Source of the DNA: Streptomyces albogriseolus | GTDB taxonomy: Bacteria; Actinomycetota; Actinomycetes; Streptomycetales; Streptomycetaceae | Assembly (NCBI GenBank): GCA_014650475.1 | Contig: BMVA01000004.1 | Span: forward strand, 434,001 to 498,000 | Reading direction: 5' to 3' | DNA: 64,000 bases | In this document: positions 34,654 to 44,276 of the stretch, one piece after another | Position numbering within the stretch: position 1 is the stretch's first letter | Layout: every line of letters begins with the position of its first letter | Translations under genes and position numbers: made by a program | Notes under the pieces: generated by a model | What the model saw: the letters and a program-made list of their open reading frames with translations, nothing else | What the model was told of the DNA's origin: nothing | Database searches by the model: none

Positions 34654-35970
34654 ATGAGAGTCAGCGTGTTCGGGCTCGGCTACGTGGGCTGCGTGTCGGC
34701 CGCGTGCCTGGCCGGCATGGGTCACGAGGTCGTCGGGGTGGACGTCAACCCGGTGAAGGTGGACCTGGTCAACGACGGCAAGGCGCCCGTCGTCGAGGAG
34801 CGGATCGGCGAGCTGATCGCCGAGGTCGTGGGCAGCGGGGCGCTGCGCGCGACCACCGACGTGCGCGAGGCGATCGAGGGCAGCGAGGTGTCCCTGGTCT
34901 GCGTGGGCACCCCGTCGGAGCCCAACGGCAGCCTGTGCACCACCTACTTGGAGCGGGTCACCGAGGAGATCGGCGCGGCGCTGGCCGAGCGGGGCGGGCG
35001 GCACACGGTCGTGTTCCGCTCCACGATGCTGCCGGGCACCTGCCTGGGCCTGCTGGTGCCGATCCTGGAGAAGCACGTCGGCGGCACCGCCGGCGTCGAC
35101 ATCGGTGTGGCGGTCAACCCGGAGTTCCTGCGCGAGGGCACCAGCGTGCGGGACTTCTTCGACCCGCCGAAGACCGTCATCGGCGAACTCGACACGGCGA
35201 GCGGCGACGTCGTCGCGGCGCTGTACGCGGACCTGCCCGGCGAGGTGTTCCGGGTGCCGGTGCCCACGGCCGAGGCGATCAAGTACGCGGACAACGCCTT
35301 CCACGGGCTGAAGATCGGCTTCGCCAACGAGCTGGGCGCGGTGTGCCGGGCGCTCGGGGTGGACTCGCACCAGGTGATGGACGTGTTCGTCGCCGACCGC
35401 AAGCTCAACATCAGCCCCGCCTATCTGCGTCCGGGCTTCGCCTTCGGCGGCTCCTGCCTGCCGAAGGACCTGCGCAGCCTGGTGCACGCGGCGCACCGGG
35501 CCGACGTGTCGGTGCCGATCCTCGCCCACGTCCTGCCGTCCAACGAGGAGCACCTGCAGCGGGCGGTGGAGCTGGTCGAGCGCACCGGGAGGCGCAAGGT
35601 CGGCCTGTTCGGGCTGTCGTTCAAGCCCGGCACCGACGACCTGCGCGAGAGCCCGCTGGTGGAACTGGCGGAGCGGCTCTTCGGCAAGGGGTACGACCTG
35701 CGGATCCACGACGCCAACGTCAGCCTGTCCCGGCTGCTCGGCGCCAACCGCGAGTACATCGAGACCCGGCTGCCGCACCTCGCGCAGCTCCTCGCCGACT
35801 CCGTCGAGGACGTGCTGGACCACGCCGAGGTCGTCCTGGTGGGGACGAAGGACCCGGCCGTGCTGTCGGCGCTGCCGCACGGCGACGCCCCCGTGATCGT
35901 CGACCTCGTCCGCCTCCCCGACGCCGAGGCGCGCCGGGCCGAACCCGGGTACGTGGGCCTTGCTTGGTGA
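34654..35970 (+). CDS. GDP-mannose 6-dehydrogenase-like (AlgD-type) nucleotide-sugar dehydrogenase
   Basis: 438 residues. NAD-binding GLGYVG (7-12), a central helical domain, and the catalytic Cys268 in FAFGGSCLPKDL, the same number as in Pseudomonas AlgD. The C-terminal NAD/UDP-sugar domain has GLSFKPGTDDLRESPLVELAE and GANREYIETRLPHL, which are closer to AlgD than to UDP-glucose dehydrogenases as I remember them. Two NAD-linked oxidations turn the nucleotide sugar into a uronic acid, probably GDP-mannuronate. UDP-glucose is the alternative substrate. Its end overlaps the next gene by 11 bases. Confidence 0.9.
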   Translation: MRVSVFGLGYVGCVSAACLAGMGHEVVGVDVNPVKVDLVNDGKAPVVEERIGELIAEVVGSGALRATTDVREAIEGSEVSLVCVGTPSEPNGSLCTTYLERVTEEIGAALAERGGRHTVVFRSTMLPGTCLGLLVPILEKHVGGTAGVDIGVAVNPEFLREGTSVRDFFDPPKTVIGELDTASGDVVAALYADLPGEVFRVPVPTAEAIKYADNAFHGLKIGFANELGAVCRALGVDSHQVMDVFVADRKLNISPAYLRPGFAFGGSCLPKDLRSLVHAAHRADVSVPILAHVLPSNEEHLQRAVELVERTGRRKVGLFGLSFKPGTDDLRESPLVELAERLFGKGYDLRIHDANVSLSRLLGANREYIETRLPHLAQLLADSVEDVLDHAEVVLVGTKDPAVLSALPHGDAPVIVDLVRLPDAEARRAEPGYVGLAW

Positions 35971-37222
35971 GCCGAAGGGCGCGCGGGGCCGCCGCGCGCT
36001 GATCCTGGTGGAGAACCTGTCGGTGCCGTTCGACCGGCGGGTGTGGCAGGAGTGCCGGACGCTCCGCGACGCGGGCTGGGAGGTCGACGTCATCTGCCCG
36101 CGGGGCGCGAAGCGGGACACCGAGCCGGAGGCCGTGATCGACGGGGTGCGGATCCACCGCTACCCGCTGCGCGCGGCCACCGGAGGACCGGCCGGCTACC
36201 TGAAGGAGTACGGCGCCGCGCTGTGGCACACGGCGCGGCTGGCCCGCAAGGTCGGCCCGGTCGACGTGGTGCACGCCTGCAACCCTCCGGACCTGCTGTT
36301 CCTGCCCGCGCTGCGGCTGAAGCGGCAGGGCGCGAGGTTCGTCTTCGACCAGCACGACCTGGTGCCGGAGCTGTACCTGTCCCGGTTCGGCCGGGGCAAG
36401 GACCTGCTCTACCGGGGTGTGTGCGCGCTGGAGCGGATGACGTACCGGGCGGCGGACGTGGTGCTCGCCACCAACGAGAGCTACAAGGACGTCGCCGTGC
36501 GCCGCGGCGGGCGGCGGCCCGAGGACGTGTTCGTGGTGCGCAGCGCACCGGACACCGAGCGGTTCCACCCGGTGGAGCCGGAGCCGGAGCTGAGGCGCGG
36601 CAAGCCCCATCTGCTGTGCTACCTGGGCGTGATGGGACCGCAGGACGGCGTCGACTACGCGCTGCGGGCGCTGGCGAAGCTCCGTGACGAGCAGGGCCGC
36701 ACCGACTGGCACGCGGTGTTCGTCGGCGGGGGCGACACCTTCGACGCGATGGTGGCGCTGTCCCGGGAGCTGGGGCTCGCGGACCAGGTGGAGTTCACGG
36801 GACGCGTGCCGGACGCCGACCTGGTGCGCTACCTGTCCTCCGCGGACGTGTGCCTCTCCCCCGACCCGTGCAACCCGCTTAACGACGTGTCGACCATGAA
36901 CAAGGTCCTGGAGTACATGGTGATGGGCCGGCCGATCGTCTCCTTCGACCTGAAGGAGGCGCGGGTCTCCGCCGGCGAGGCCGCCGTGTACGCGAAGGGC
37001 GACGACGAGGGCGAGTTCGCCGCGCTCATCGCCCGGCTGCTGGACGACCCCGAACAGCGCTCCCGCATGGGGAAGTCCGGGCAGGAACGGATCAACGGCC
37101 CGCTGGCCTGGCGCAACTCGCAGGCGGCGCTGCTGGCCGCCTACGAGGCCGCCGTCGCGGGCGGCACGGACGCGGGGGCGGCCCGGAACGGGCGGGAAAG
37201 AGGCACGTCCTTTGAACGATGA
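35960..37222 (+). CDS. Glycosyltransferase family 4
   Basis: 420 residues from a TTG start inside the dehydrogenase gene. The first conserved residues (RRALILVENLSVPFDRRVWQE) lie about 10 residues later, so a slightly later start is possible. GT-B fold: the N-domain contains DVVHACNPPDLLFLPAL and FVFDQHDLVPELY. The C-domain has YLGVMGPQDGVDYALRAL, and the sugar-nucleotide site is within the MNKVLEYMVMGRPIVSFDLKE segment. It adds a sugar to the lipid-linked repeat unit in the cytoplasm. Confidence 0.9.
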   Translation: MLGEPKGARGRRALILVENLSVPFDRRVWQECRTLRDAGWEVDVICPRGAKRDTEPEAVIDGVRIHRYPLRAATGGPAGYLKEYGAALWHTARLARKVGPVDVVHACNPPDLLFLPALRLKRQGARFVFDQHDLVPELYLSRFGRGKDLLYRGVCALERMTYRAADVVLATNESYKDVAVRRGGRRPEDVFVVRSAPDTERFHPVEPEPELRRGKPHLLCYLGVMGPQDGVDYALRALAKLRDEQGRTDWHAVFVGGGDTFDAMVALSRELGLADQVEFTGRVPDADLVRYLSSADVCLSPDPCNPLNDVSTMNKVLEYMVMGRPIVSFDLKEARVSAGEAAVYAKGDDEGEFAALIARLLDDPEQRSRMGKSGQERINGPLAWRNSQAALLAAYEAAVAGGTDAGAARNGRERGTSFER

Positions 37223-38579
37223 CGCGATACGCCTGGTCACCATCGGGCGGATGCTCCGCAGGCGCGGCAGGCTGCTGACGGTCCTCGTCGTGCTGGGGGC
37301 GCTGACCGGGTTCGGCGCCTCCCTGGTGTTCCCGCCGCGCTACACCACCTCGGCGTCGGTGCTGCTGCCGGGCGCCTGGGAGGAGCGCGTGCTGCTGACC
37401 CAGGCGGAGATCGCCACCAGCACGGTGGTGACCGACCGCACGGCCGCCGAGCTCGGCTGGGGCGGGGTGGACGGCGAGGAACTGCGCGAGCGGGTGCGCG
37501 CCGAGGTCACCGACGGCAACATCATCGAGATCTCCGGCACCGCCGAGAGCCCCGCGAAGGCGCAGCGGCTCGCCGACGAACTGGCGCGGCAGTTCGTGGC
37601 GTTCTCCGCGCGGATCGTCGACGACACCGCCGACCCGACGGCGGCGGCCGGCCCCGACCGGCTGCGGCAGATGGTGCTCACCACCAGCCGCCGCATCACC
37701 GAGCTGGCCGACGCCGCCGACCCCGGCCGGACCGTGGAGAGCGTGCAGACCCGCACCGAGCTGGCGAAGCTGCGCACCGCGCTGCAGGAGGCGGTCGGGA
37801 AGCTGAGCCAGGCCGACTCGAACGCGGCCGGCTCCCGGCTGGTCGTCATGGGTCCGGCGGCCAGGCCGTCCGGTGAGGCCCCGCCGACGCGGGTGCAGCT
37901 GATCGCCGCCGGGGCGGTGCTGTTCTTCCTGCTGGCGGTCGTCGGGCATCTCGCCGCGGCCCGGGGGAACCGCCGGCCGCGCTCCGAGCGGGAGATCGCC
38001 GCCGCGCTCGGGTCCGGGCTGCTGGGCGGCGTCGACGTCGCCGCCCGGCGGGGCGCGCACCGGCCGGAGGGCGGCGGCGCCCGGCACCGGGTCCGCCGGC
38101 TGCTGGGCCTGGACACGCCGTGGAACGCACCGGCCCCGCCGGCCGCCGGGGACGAGGCGAGCCTGGGGATCCGGTACCGGCGGGTGTGCGGCCGGATCCG
38201 CGACCTGGTGCCGGGCGCGCGGCGTCTGCTGCTCGTCGTGGCCGACGACGACTCCGTCGCCCTGCGGGCCGCCGAGCGGCTGGCGGACGAGGCCGGGGGC
38301 GACCCGCTGCTGCGGGTGACGGTGGTCTCCGCCGAGGCGCCGCTGGTGCCGGACCGTGCGGAGGAGTCGGGCGTCCTGGTCGTGCTGAGCGCGGGCACCC
38401 GCACCGCCGCCGAGCTGGCCGGCGTCGCCGAGGCGTGCGCGGACGCGGGCCACGACGTCGTCGGCATCGTCCTGGCCGACGCGGTCCGGACCCGTCCGGC
38501 ACGGTCCGCCGGCCCGCCGCGGGAGGCCGCCGCACCGGCGCTCGCCCTCGGCGACGGCGCCCGGGGAGGTGTGCGATGA
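37212..38579 (+). CDS. Wzz-like membrane protein with decayed kinase-like domain (first copy)
   Basis: 455 residues from a TTG with AGAGG upstream. It overlaps the glycosyltransferase by 11 bases. Two membrane segments (about 22-42 and 233-255) flank an extracytoplasmic helical region, as in Wzz/YveK chain-length proteins. After the second segment a cytoplasmic alpha/beta region, ARRLLLVVADDDSVALRAAERLADEA, resembles a tyrosine-kinase ATPase, but there is no Walker A GKS/T and no Tyr-rich tail. It probably sets polymer length or organises the export complex without kinase activity. Confidence 0.75.
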   Translation: MNDDAIRLVTIGRMLRRRGRLLTVLVVLGALTGFGASLVFPPRYTTSASVLLPGAWEERVLLTQAEIATSTVVTDRTAAELGWGGVDGEELRERVRAEVTDGNIIEISGTAESPAKAQRLADELARQFVAFSARIVDDTADPTAAAGPDRLRQMVLTTSRRITELADAADPGRTVESVQTRTELAKLRTALQEAVGKLSQADSNAAGSRLVVMGPAARPSGEAPPTRVQLIAAGAVLFFLLAVVGHLAAARGNRRPRSEREIAAALGSGLLGGVDVAARRGAHRPEGGGARHRVRRLLGLDTPWNAPAPPAAGDEASLGIRYRRVCGRIRDLVPGARRLLLVVADDDSVALRAAERLADEAGGDPLLRVTVVSAEAPLVPDRAEESGVLVVLSAGTRTAAELAGVAEACADAGHDVVGIVLADAVRTRPARSAGPPREAAAPALALGDGARGGVR

Positions 38580-40129
38580 CGAGTGCCACGGCCGAGCCGA
38601 CGGCCGCCGCTCCCCTGCTGGATCTGCAGGCCCTGACGGTGTCGGTGCGCAGACGCCGCCGCCTGTGGGGCTCCCTGGCGCTGCTGGGGCTGCTGATCGG
38701 GGTGGCGGTGGCGGTGCTGCTGCCCCCGCCGCCGACCGCCGTGACCAAGGTGCTGGTCGCCCACCAGGACGACCAGCCGAACGACCCCGGCACGCTGATC
38801 CGCACCGACGTGGCGCTGCTGCACACCACGCGGATCGCCGACGCGGCCCTGACGTCCCTCGGCTCCTCGGTGAGCGCCGAGGACTTCATGGAGGACTACG
38901 AGGGCGCCGGCCTGACCAACAACCTGCTGGAGATCAAGGCCACGGGCGGGACCGGCGAGGAGGCGGTGGCCCGCGCCGGCGCGGTGGCCGAGGCGTTCGT
39001 CGCGGACCATGTGCGGCGGATCAAGCAGGCCGCGGCCGCCGACGCCTCGACCCTGCTCGCGCAGCGCGACCGCATGCAGAAGGAACTCGACGAGGTGAAC
39101 GAGGCGATCGGGGACGGGCCGCCGGAGGGCAGCCCGGAAGAGTCGGCGAACCTGGAGACGCTGTTCGCCCGCCGCGCCGAACTCAGCTCCCGCATCAGCG
39201 ACTTCTCGCAGCGGGCGGCGGAGGCCCGGGTGGGCACGCCCCGGCTGGTCGCGGGCACGCAGATCGTCGACGCCCCGCGCCTCCTGAAGCACTCGCTGCC
39301 GCAGGCCGTCGCCGCCAACGGCGGCATCGGGCTGGTCCTCGGCCTGGTGCTGGGCCTGGTGGTCGCCGCGGTCGCCTCGGTGGTGGGCGACCGCCCGGTG
39401 CTGCGGCGGGACGTCGCGCGCCATCTGGGCGCCTCGGTCACCGCCGAGCTGTCCGGTTCCGCGCTGCGGCCGGGCCTGCTGTGGCGGCGCCGGCGCAGGC
39501 GTGCGGCGCGGACCCGGCTCGCCTCGTCGCTGGCCCGTACGGTGCGCGCTTCCGCGGAGCCGCTGGCGCTGCTGGAGCTGGGCTGTCCGCGCGGCGCGGG
39601 CGTGATCGCCCTGGACCTGGCGCGGACGCTGGCGGCGGACGAGCCGGTGGCCGTGGTCGACGCCCTGCCCCGGCACGGTCTCGCCGGCCGCCGCGCCAAG
39701 CAGGGCGACCCGGAGGTGGTCGGGGTGGAGCGGGCCGCGGCCCTGCCGTCCGACCGGCGCCGGATCGGCGTGGCCTCGGTGGCGCCCGGCGCGGCCTGGT
39801 CCGACCTCCCCGGCCTGGCCGGGCGGGCCGTGCTGGTGGTGGCGGCCGGGCACGGCACCACCGCGTGGCTGCACACGGTGGCGCGGCAGCTCGCGGACCG
39901 GCGGGTGGAGGTGGCCGGCGTGGTGCTGGTCGACCCGGATCCGCGGGACCGGACGGACGGGACGCTGTGGGACGGGCCGTTCCCGGTGCCGCGCGTCCGT
40001 GAGGGGCGGCCGGCCCGGCAGCACGGCGGGAGCCCCACCGTCCAGGCCGTGGGCGAGGGTCCGCGGCGTACGGAAAGGCTGCCGATGTGGGCGGCGCGGG
40101 TCCCGGACAGCGACCAGGAGGCGCGGTAG
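38576..40129 (+). CDS. Wzz-like membrane protein with decayed kinase-like domain (second copy)
   Basis: 517 residues. The ATG overlaps the previous stop (ATGA). Membrane segments are near 36-55 and 248-272, with a coiled-coil region between (QRDRMQKELDEVNEAI). The C-terminal part is laid out like a Wzc/CpsD ATPase: LLELGCPRGAGVIALDLARTLA in the Walker A place, VAVVDALP in the Walker A' place, then AVLVVAAGHGTTAWLHTVARQLADRRVEVAGVVLVD. The P-loop Lys is missing and the tail has no Tyr cluster. Likely a non-catalytic copolymerase subunit paired with the first copy. Confidence 0.75.
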   Translation: MTSATAEPTAAAPLLDLQALTVSVRRRRRLWGSLALLGLLIGVAVAVLLPPPPTAVTKVLVAHQDDQPNDPGTLIRTDVALLHTTRIADAALTSLGSSVSAEDFMEDYEGAGLTNNLLEIKATGGTGEEAVARAGAVAEAFVADHVRRIKQAAAADASTLLAQRDRMQKELDEVNEAIGDGPPEGSPEESANLETLFARRAELSSRISDFSQRAAEARVGTPRLVAGTQIVDAPRLLKHSLPQAVAANGGIGLVLGLVLGLVVAAVASVVGDRPVLRRDVARHLGASVTAELSGSALRPGLLWRRRRRRAARTRLASSLARTVRASAEPLALLELGCPRGAGVIALDLARTLAADEPVAVVDALPRHGLAGRRAKQGDPEVVGVERAAALPSDRRRIGVASVAPGAAWSDLPGLAGRAVLVVAAGHGTTAWLHTVARQLADRRVEVAGVVLVDPDPRDRTDGTLWDGPFPVPRVREGRPARQHGGSPTVQAVGEGPRRTERLPMWAARVPDSDQEAR

Positions 40130-40132
40130 CTC

Positions 40133-42070
40133 ATGTGCGGCATCGCAGGCACGTACCGGTGGCCGGACGGCAAGGCGGTCACCGACCGGCTCACCGAGAC
40201 CCTCGCCCACCGCGGCCCGGACGGGTCCGGCACCTACGCCCACGCCCTGGGCGACGGCGAGGTGCACCTCGGGCACCGCAGGCTGGCCATCCTCGACCTG
40301 TCCGGCACCGGCGCCCAGCCGATGGTGTCGGAGGGGCTGGCCCTGACGTACAACGGCGAGCTGTACAACGCGCCGGAGCTGCGGGCCGAGCTGGAGGGCG
40401 CCGGGGTGCGGTTCCGGGGCACCTCGGACACCGAGGTGCTGCTGGAGGCGTGGCGGCGCTGGGGCACGGACTGTCTGCCCCGGCTGCGCGGCATGTTCGC
40501 GTTCGCCGTGTTCGACGAGCGCACCGGTGAGCTGGTGCTGGTCCGCGACCAGCTCGGCATCAAGCCGCTGTTCCTGCTGCGGCGCGGCGAGGGGCTGGTG
40601 TTCGCCTCGGAGCTGAAGGCGCTGGCGGCGGTGACGGGCGGGTCGCTGGAGGTGGATCCGGCGGCGCTGGTGGCCTCGCTGCTGTACTACTGGGTGCCGG
40701 ACTCGCGGTGCGCGTTCCGGGGGGCGGAGAAGCTGCCGCCGGGGACCTGGCTGCGGTGCCGCCCGGACGGTTCGGTGCAGCGGGGCCGGTTCTGGGATCT
40801 GCGGGAGGTCGCCGCCGAGGGGCAGGAGCGGGCCCGGTCCGGGGACGTGCCGGACCTGGCGGCCGTGGTGGAGGAGTCGACGCGGCTCCATCTGCTGTCC
40901 GACGTGCCGGTGGCGACGTTCCTGTCGGGCGGTCTCGACTCCAGTTATCTGACCGCGCTGGCGGCGCGCGACCGGCCCGGCATCCCCGCGTACACGATCG
41001 GGTTCCGGGCGGAGGACGCGCGGTTCGAGGCGATGCCGGACGACCTGCGCTACGCCCGCCGGGTGGCCGAGCGGTTCGGGGTGGACCTGCGGGAGATCGA
41101 GATCGCCCCGGACGTGCAGGACCTGCTGCCGCGAATGACGTACCACCTGGACGAGCCGGTCGGCGACCCCGCCGCGATCAACACCTTCCTCATCTGCGCG
41201 GCCGCCCGGGAGGCCGGGGTGAAGGTGATGCTGTCGGGGATGGGCGCCGACGAGCTGTTCGCCGGGTACCGCAAGCACCTGGCGAACCTGATCGCGGTGC
41301 GCTACCGGCGGGTGCCGGGGCCGGTGCGGCGCGGGGTCGCCGGGGCCGTGGACCGGCTGCCGGTCGCCACCCGCCGCCGCGGACTGCGGTCGGTGCGGTT
41401 CGCCAAACGGTTCCTGTCCTTCGCGGGCCTGCCGGAGGAGACCGCGTTCCGCCGCAGCTACACCCTGTACGACCGCGAGGAGCTGATCGGGCTGCTCGAC
41501 CCGGACCTGGCCCCGGCGGTGGACGACGTGCTGACCGAGCACGCGGACGTCTACCGGGACAACGCCCTCGACGACTTCGTGAACCGCATGTGCCTGGCGG
41601 ACGCCCGGATGTTCCTGCCAGGTCTCAACCTCGCCTACACCGACCGGTCGAGCATGGCCGCGTCGACCGAGGTGCGGGTGCCGTACGTGGACGTCGAGGT
41701 GGTCAGGGCGGCGTTCGCGGTCCCCGGCGCGCGCAAGATCGCCGGGCGGCAGGGCAAGGCGGTGCTCAAGGAGGCGGCCACGACGGTGCTGCCCCGGGAG
41801 ATCGTGTACCGGCCCAAGGGCCTGTTCAGCGCCCCGCTGCGGGCCTGGATGAGCCGGGACCTCGCGCCGCTGGTGCGGGAGGTGGTGCACGACGGCCTGC
41901 TGGTCCGTTCCGGCTTCCTGCGCCGGGAGGCGCTGGCGCGCATGGTCGCCGAGGACGCCGCCGGGCAGCGGGACTTCTCCAAGCACCTCTGGCATGTGCT
42001 GACCCTCGAGCACTGGTACCGCGACGCGACCTCCAGGGCCGGCCACGACTCCCCCACCTCGACGGCGTAG
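40133..42070 (+). CDS. Asparagine synthetase (glutamine-hydrolysing)-type amidotransferase
   Basis: 645 residues. Cys2 after Met (MCGIAGTYRW) is the glutaminase nucleophile of the Ntn domain. The C-terminal synthetase domain has the PPi-loop FLSGGLDSSYL near residues 264-273 and LSGMGADELFAGYRKH. Family members in O-antigen and capsule loci amidate uronic acids rather than aspartate. With a sugar 6-dehydrogenase in the same operon, transfer of ammonia to a uronate carboxyl group (a uronamide) is the best guess. It follows the second Wzz gene by 3 bp. Confidence 0.9.
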   Translation: MCGIAGTYRWPDGKAVTDRLTETLAHRGPDGSGTYAHALGDGEVHLGHRRLAILDLSGTGAQPMVSEGLALTYNGELYNAPELRAELEGAGVRFRGTSDTEVLLEAWRRWGTDCLPRLRGMFAFAVFDERTGELVLVRDQLGIKPLFLLRRGEGLVFASELKALAAVTGGSLEVDPAALVASLLYYWVPDSRCAFRGAEKLPPGTWLRCRPDGSVQRGRFWDLREVAAEGQERARSGDVPDLAAVVEESTRLHLLSDVPVATFLSGGLDSSYLTALAARDRPGIPAYTIGFRAEDARFEAMPDDLRYARRVAERFGVDLREIEIAPDVQDLLPRMTYHLDEPVGDPAAINTFLICAAAREAGVKVMLSGMGADELFAGYRKHLANLIAVRYRRVPGPVRRGVAGAVDRLPVATRRRGLRSVRFAKRFLSFAGLPEETAFRRSYTLYDREELIGLLDPDLAPAVDDVLTEHADVYRDNALDDFVNRMCLADARMFLPGLNLAYTDRSSMAASTEVRVPYVDVEVVRAAFAVPGARKIAGRQGKAVLKEAATTVLPREIVYRPKGLFSAPLRAWMSRDLAPLVREVVHDGLLVRSGFLRREALARMVAEDAAGQRDFSKHLWHVLTLEHWYRDATSRAGHDSPTSTA

Positions 42071-42086
42071 AGACAAGAGGAACTCC

Positions 42087-44276
42087 GTGAAGCAGGTAGT
42101 GCAGAACTACAAGAGCGGTGAGCTGGCGCTGCTCGACGTGCCGGCGCCGGGCTGCAAGCCGGGCGGGGTGCTGGTGCGCAGCGCCTTCTCGCTGATCTCC
42201 ACCGGCACCGAGCTGATGAAGGTGTCCGAGGCCGGCATGTCGATGCTGGGCAAGGCGCGGTCGCGGCCGGACCAGGTGGCGAAGGTCGTGCAGAGCGTCG
42301 CCGCCAACGGGGTGCCCGCCACGTACCGCAAGGTGATGGGCAAGCTCGACTCGTACACGCCGCTGGGCTATTCGCTGTGCGGGGTGGTGGAGCAGGTCGG
42401 CGCCGGGATCGACGACGTGAAGGTGGGCGACCTGGTGGCGTGCGCGGGCAACGAGCACGCGCTGCACGCCGAGCTGAACTGGGTGCCGAAGAACCTCTAC
42501 GTCCCGGTCCCGGACGGGGTCGCGCCCCGGCACGCGGCCTTCGGCACGGTCGGGTCGATCGCGTTGCAGGGCGTGCGCCAGGGCGAGTCGCGGCTCGGCG
42601 AGGCGGCCCTCGTCATCGGTCTCGGGCTGATCGGGCAGCTGGTGGTGCAGCTGCTGAACGCCTCCGGGGTGCGGGTGGTCGGCGTGGACCCCGACCCGGC
42701 GCGCTGCGAGCTGGCCGAACGGCTGGGCGCGGCGGCCTGCGGGGACCCGGGCTCCGCGAGCGTGGAGAGCGCGGTCGCCGAACTCACCGGCGGCATGGGC
42801 GTGGACCAGGTGTATCTGGCGGCCGGCGGGAGCAGCAACCAGCCGGTGGAGCTGGCCGCGCGGCTGTGCCGGGACCGCGGCCGGGTGATCGACATCGGCA
42901 AGTGCCGGCTCGACCTGCCGTGGAACGCGTACTACGAGAAGGAACTCGACGTCCGCTTCTCCCGCAGCTACGGGCCCGGACGCTACGACCCCGAGTACGA
43001 ACTCCAGGGCCGGGACTACCCGATCGGCTACGTCCGCTGGACCGAGCGCCGCAACCTGGCGTGCTTCCTCGACCTGGTCGCCCGGGGCCGTGTCGACGTG
43101 GAGCCGCTGGTGTCGCACGTCGCCGGCTTCGAGGACGCCGTGGAGACGTACCGGCGGCTCGAGGAGGGCGAACTCAAGGCGGTGGCGGTGCTGTTCCGGT
43201 ACGCGTCGGCGCACGAGGCGCCCGTCGTCGAGGCACCGGAGGTGACGGTGCCCGACGTGCGGCGGCGTCCCGGCCGGTCGGCGCCGTCGCGGCGGTCCGG
43301 CCCGGTGCGGCTGGCGTTCGTCGGCGCGGGGAACTACGCCTCGTCGATGCTGCTGCCGCATCTGACGGGCCGCGACGGCGTGGAGCTGTCCACGGTCGTC
43401 ACCACCACGGCGCTGTCCGCGGCCAACGCCCGGCGGAAGTTCGGCTTCGGCAGGGCCACCACCGACCTGGACGGGGTGCTCGGCGACCCGGCCGTGGACG
43501 CGGTGTTCGTGGTGACCCGGCACAGCTCGCACGCCGAGCTGACCCGGCGGGCGCTGCTGGCGGGCAAGGCGGTGTTCGTGGAGAAGCCGCTGGCGCTCAC
43601 CGAGGAGGAGCTGGCGGGGGTGCTGGCGGCGGTGGAGGAATCGGGCAACGACCGGATCCAGGTGGGTTTCAACCGCCGGTTCGCCCCGCTGCTGCGGGAG
43701 GCCCGGGAGCGGTTCGGCGTCCGCACCGGTCCGGCGAGCCTGCGCTACCTGGTCAACGCGGGCCGTCTCGATCACGGCAGCTGGTACCTGCGGCAGGACA
43801 CCGAGGGGTCGCGGTTCGCCGGGGAGGGCGGGCACTTCGTCGACACCGCGAGCTGGCTGCTGGACGCCGACCCGGTGTCGGTGTACGCGGCCGCCCCGGC
43901 CGGCAACGAGGACCTGCAGATCGTGCTGGGCTACCCGGACGGGTCCACGGCGACGATCAGCTACGTCACCTCCGGTCCTTCGACCTTCCCGAAGGAGACG
44001 CTGGACCTCGTCGCGGACGGCAAGGTGCTGCGGCTGGACGACTTCACGCGGGCCGCCGTGTACGACGGCCGGCGCCGGCAGTGGGTCGGCTCGCGGCTGC
44101 CGAAGACGCGCGACAAGGGGCAGAACGCGGAGCTGGCGGCGTTCGTGAAGGCCGTGCGGACCGGCGGGCCGATGCCGGTGCCGCTGGAGTCGCTGGCGGC
44201 GACGACGACGGCCACGCTCGCCGTGCGCACGGCGCTGGCGAGCGGTGTCCCGGTCACCCTGGCGGGGGCGCGATGA
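42087..44276 (+). CDS. Two-domain oxidoreductase: alcohol dehydrogenase-like plus Gfo/Idh/MocA
   Basis: 729 residues. Residues about 1-375 are a medium-chain dehydrogenase-like domain with the NAD-binding VIGLGLIGQLVVQLL. From about 405 there is a Gfo/Idh/MocA oxidoreductase: VRLAFVGAGNYASSMLLPHL, FVVTRHSSHAELTRRALLAGKAVFVEKPLAL. This fusion recurs in polysaccharide loci beside heparinase-type genes, as here. The reaction is not known. Oxidation and reduction at neighbouring carbons of a bound sugar by the two domains is a reasonable idea. GGAAC precedes the start. It ends in a 4-base overlap. Confidence 0.88.
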   Translation: MKQVVQNYKSGELALLDVPAPGCKPGGVLVRSAFSLISTGTELMKVSEAGMSMLGKARSRPDQVAKVVQSVAANGVPATYRKVMGKLDSYTPLGYSLCGVVEQVGAGIDDVKVGDLVACAGNEHALHAELNWVPKNLYVPVPDGVAPRHAAFGTVGSIALQGVRQGESRLGEAALVIGLGLIGQLVVQLLNASGVRVVGVDPDPARCELAERLGAAACGDPGSASVESAVAELTGGMGVDQVYLAAGGSSNQPVELAARLCRDRGRVIDIGKCRLDLPWNAYYEKELDVRFSRSYGPGRYDPEYELQGRDYPIGYVRWTERRNLACFLDLVARGRVDVEPLVSHVAGFEDAVETYRRLEEGELKAVAVLFRYASAHEAPVVEAPEVTVPDVRRRPGRSAPSRRSGPVRLAFVGAGNYASSMLLPHLTGRDGVELSTVVTTTALSAANARRKFGFGRATTDLDGVLGDPAVDAVFVVTRHSSHAELTRRALLAGKAVFVEKPLALTEEELAGVLAAVEESGNDRIQVGFNRRFAPLLREARERFGVRTGPASLRYLVNAGRLDHGSWYLRQDTEGSRFAGEGGHFVDTASWLLDADPVSVYAAAPAGNEDLQIVLGYPDGSTATISYVTSGPSTFPKETLDLVADGKVLRLDDFTRAAVYDGRRRQWVGSRLPKTRDKGQNAELAAFVKAVRTGGPMPVPLESLAATTTATLAVRTALASGVPVTLAGAR

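Noticed and set aside
37340-42076. A very long open frame on the minus strand across the Wzz, amidotransferase and neighbouring genes
   Set aside because: It mirrors plus-strand genes with clear motifs. High GC makes long antisense frames common, and it shows no domain. The same applies to minus-strand frames at 43961-48172, 47643-50318 and 6617-8428.
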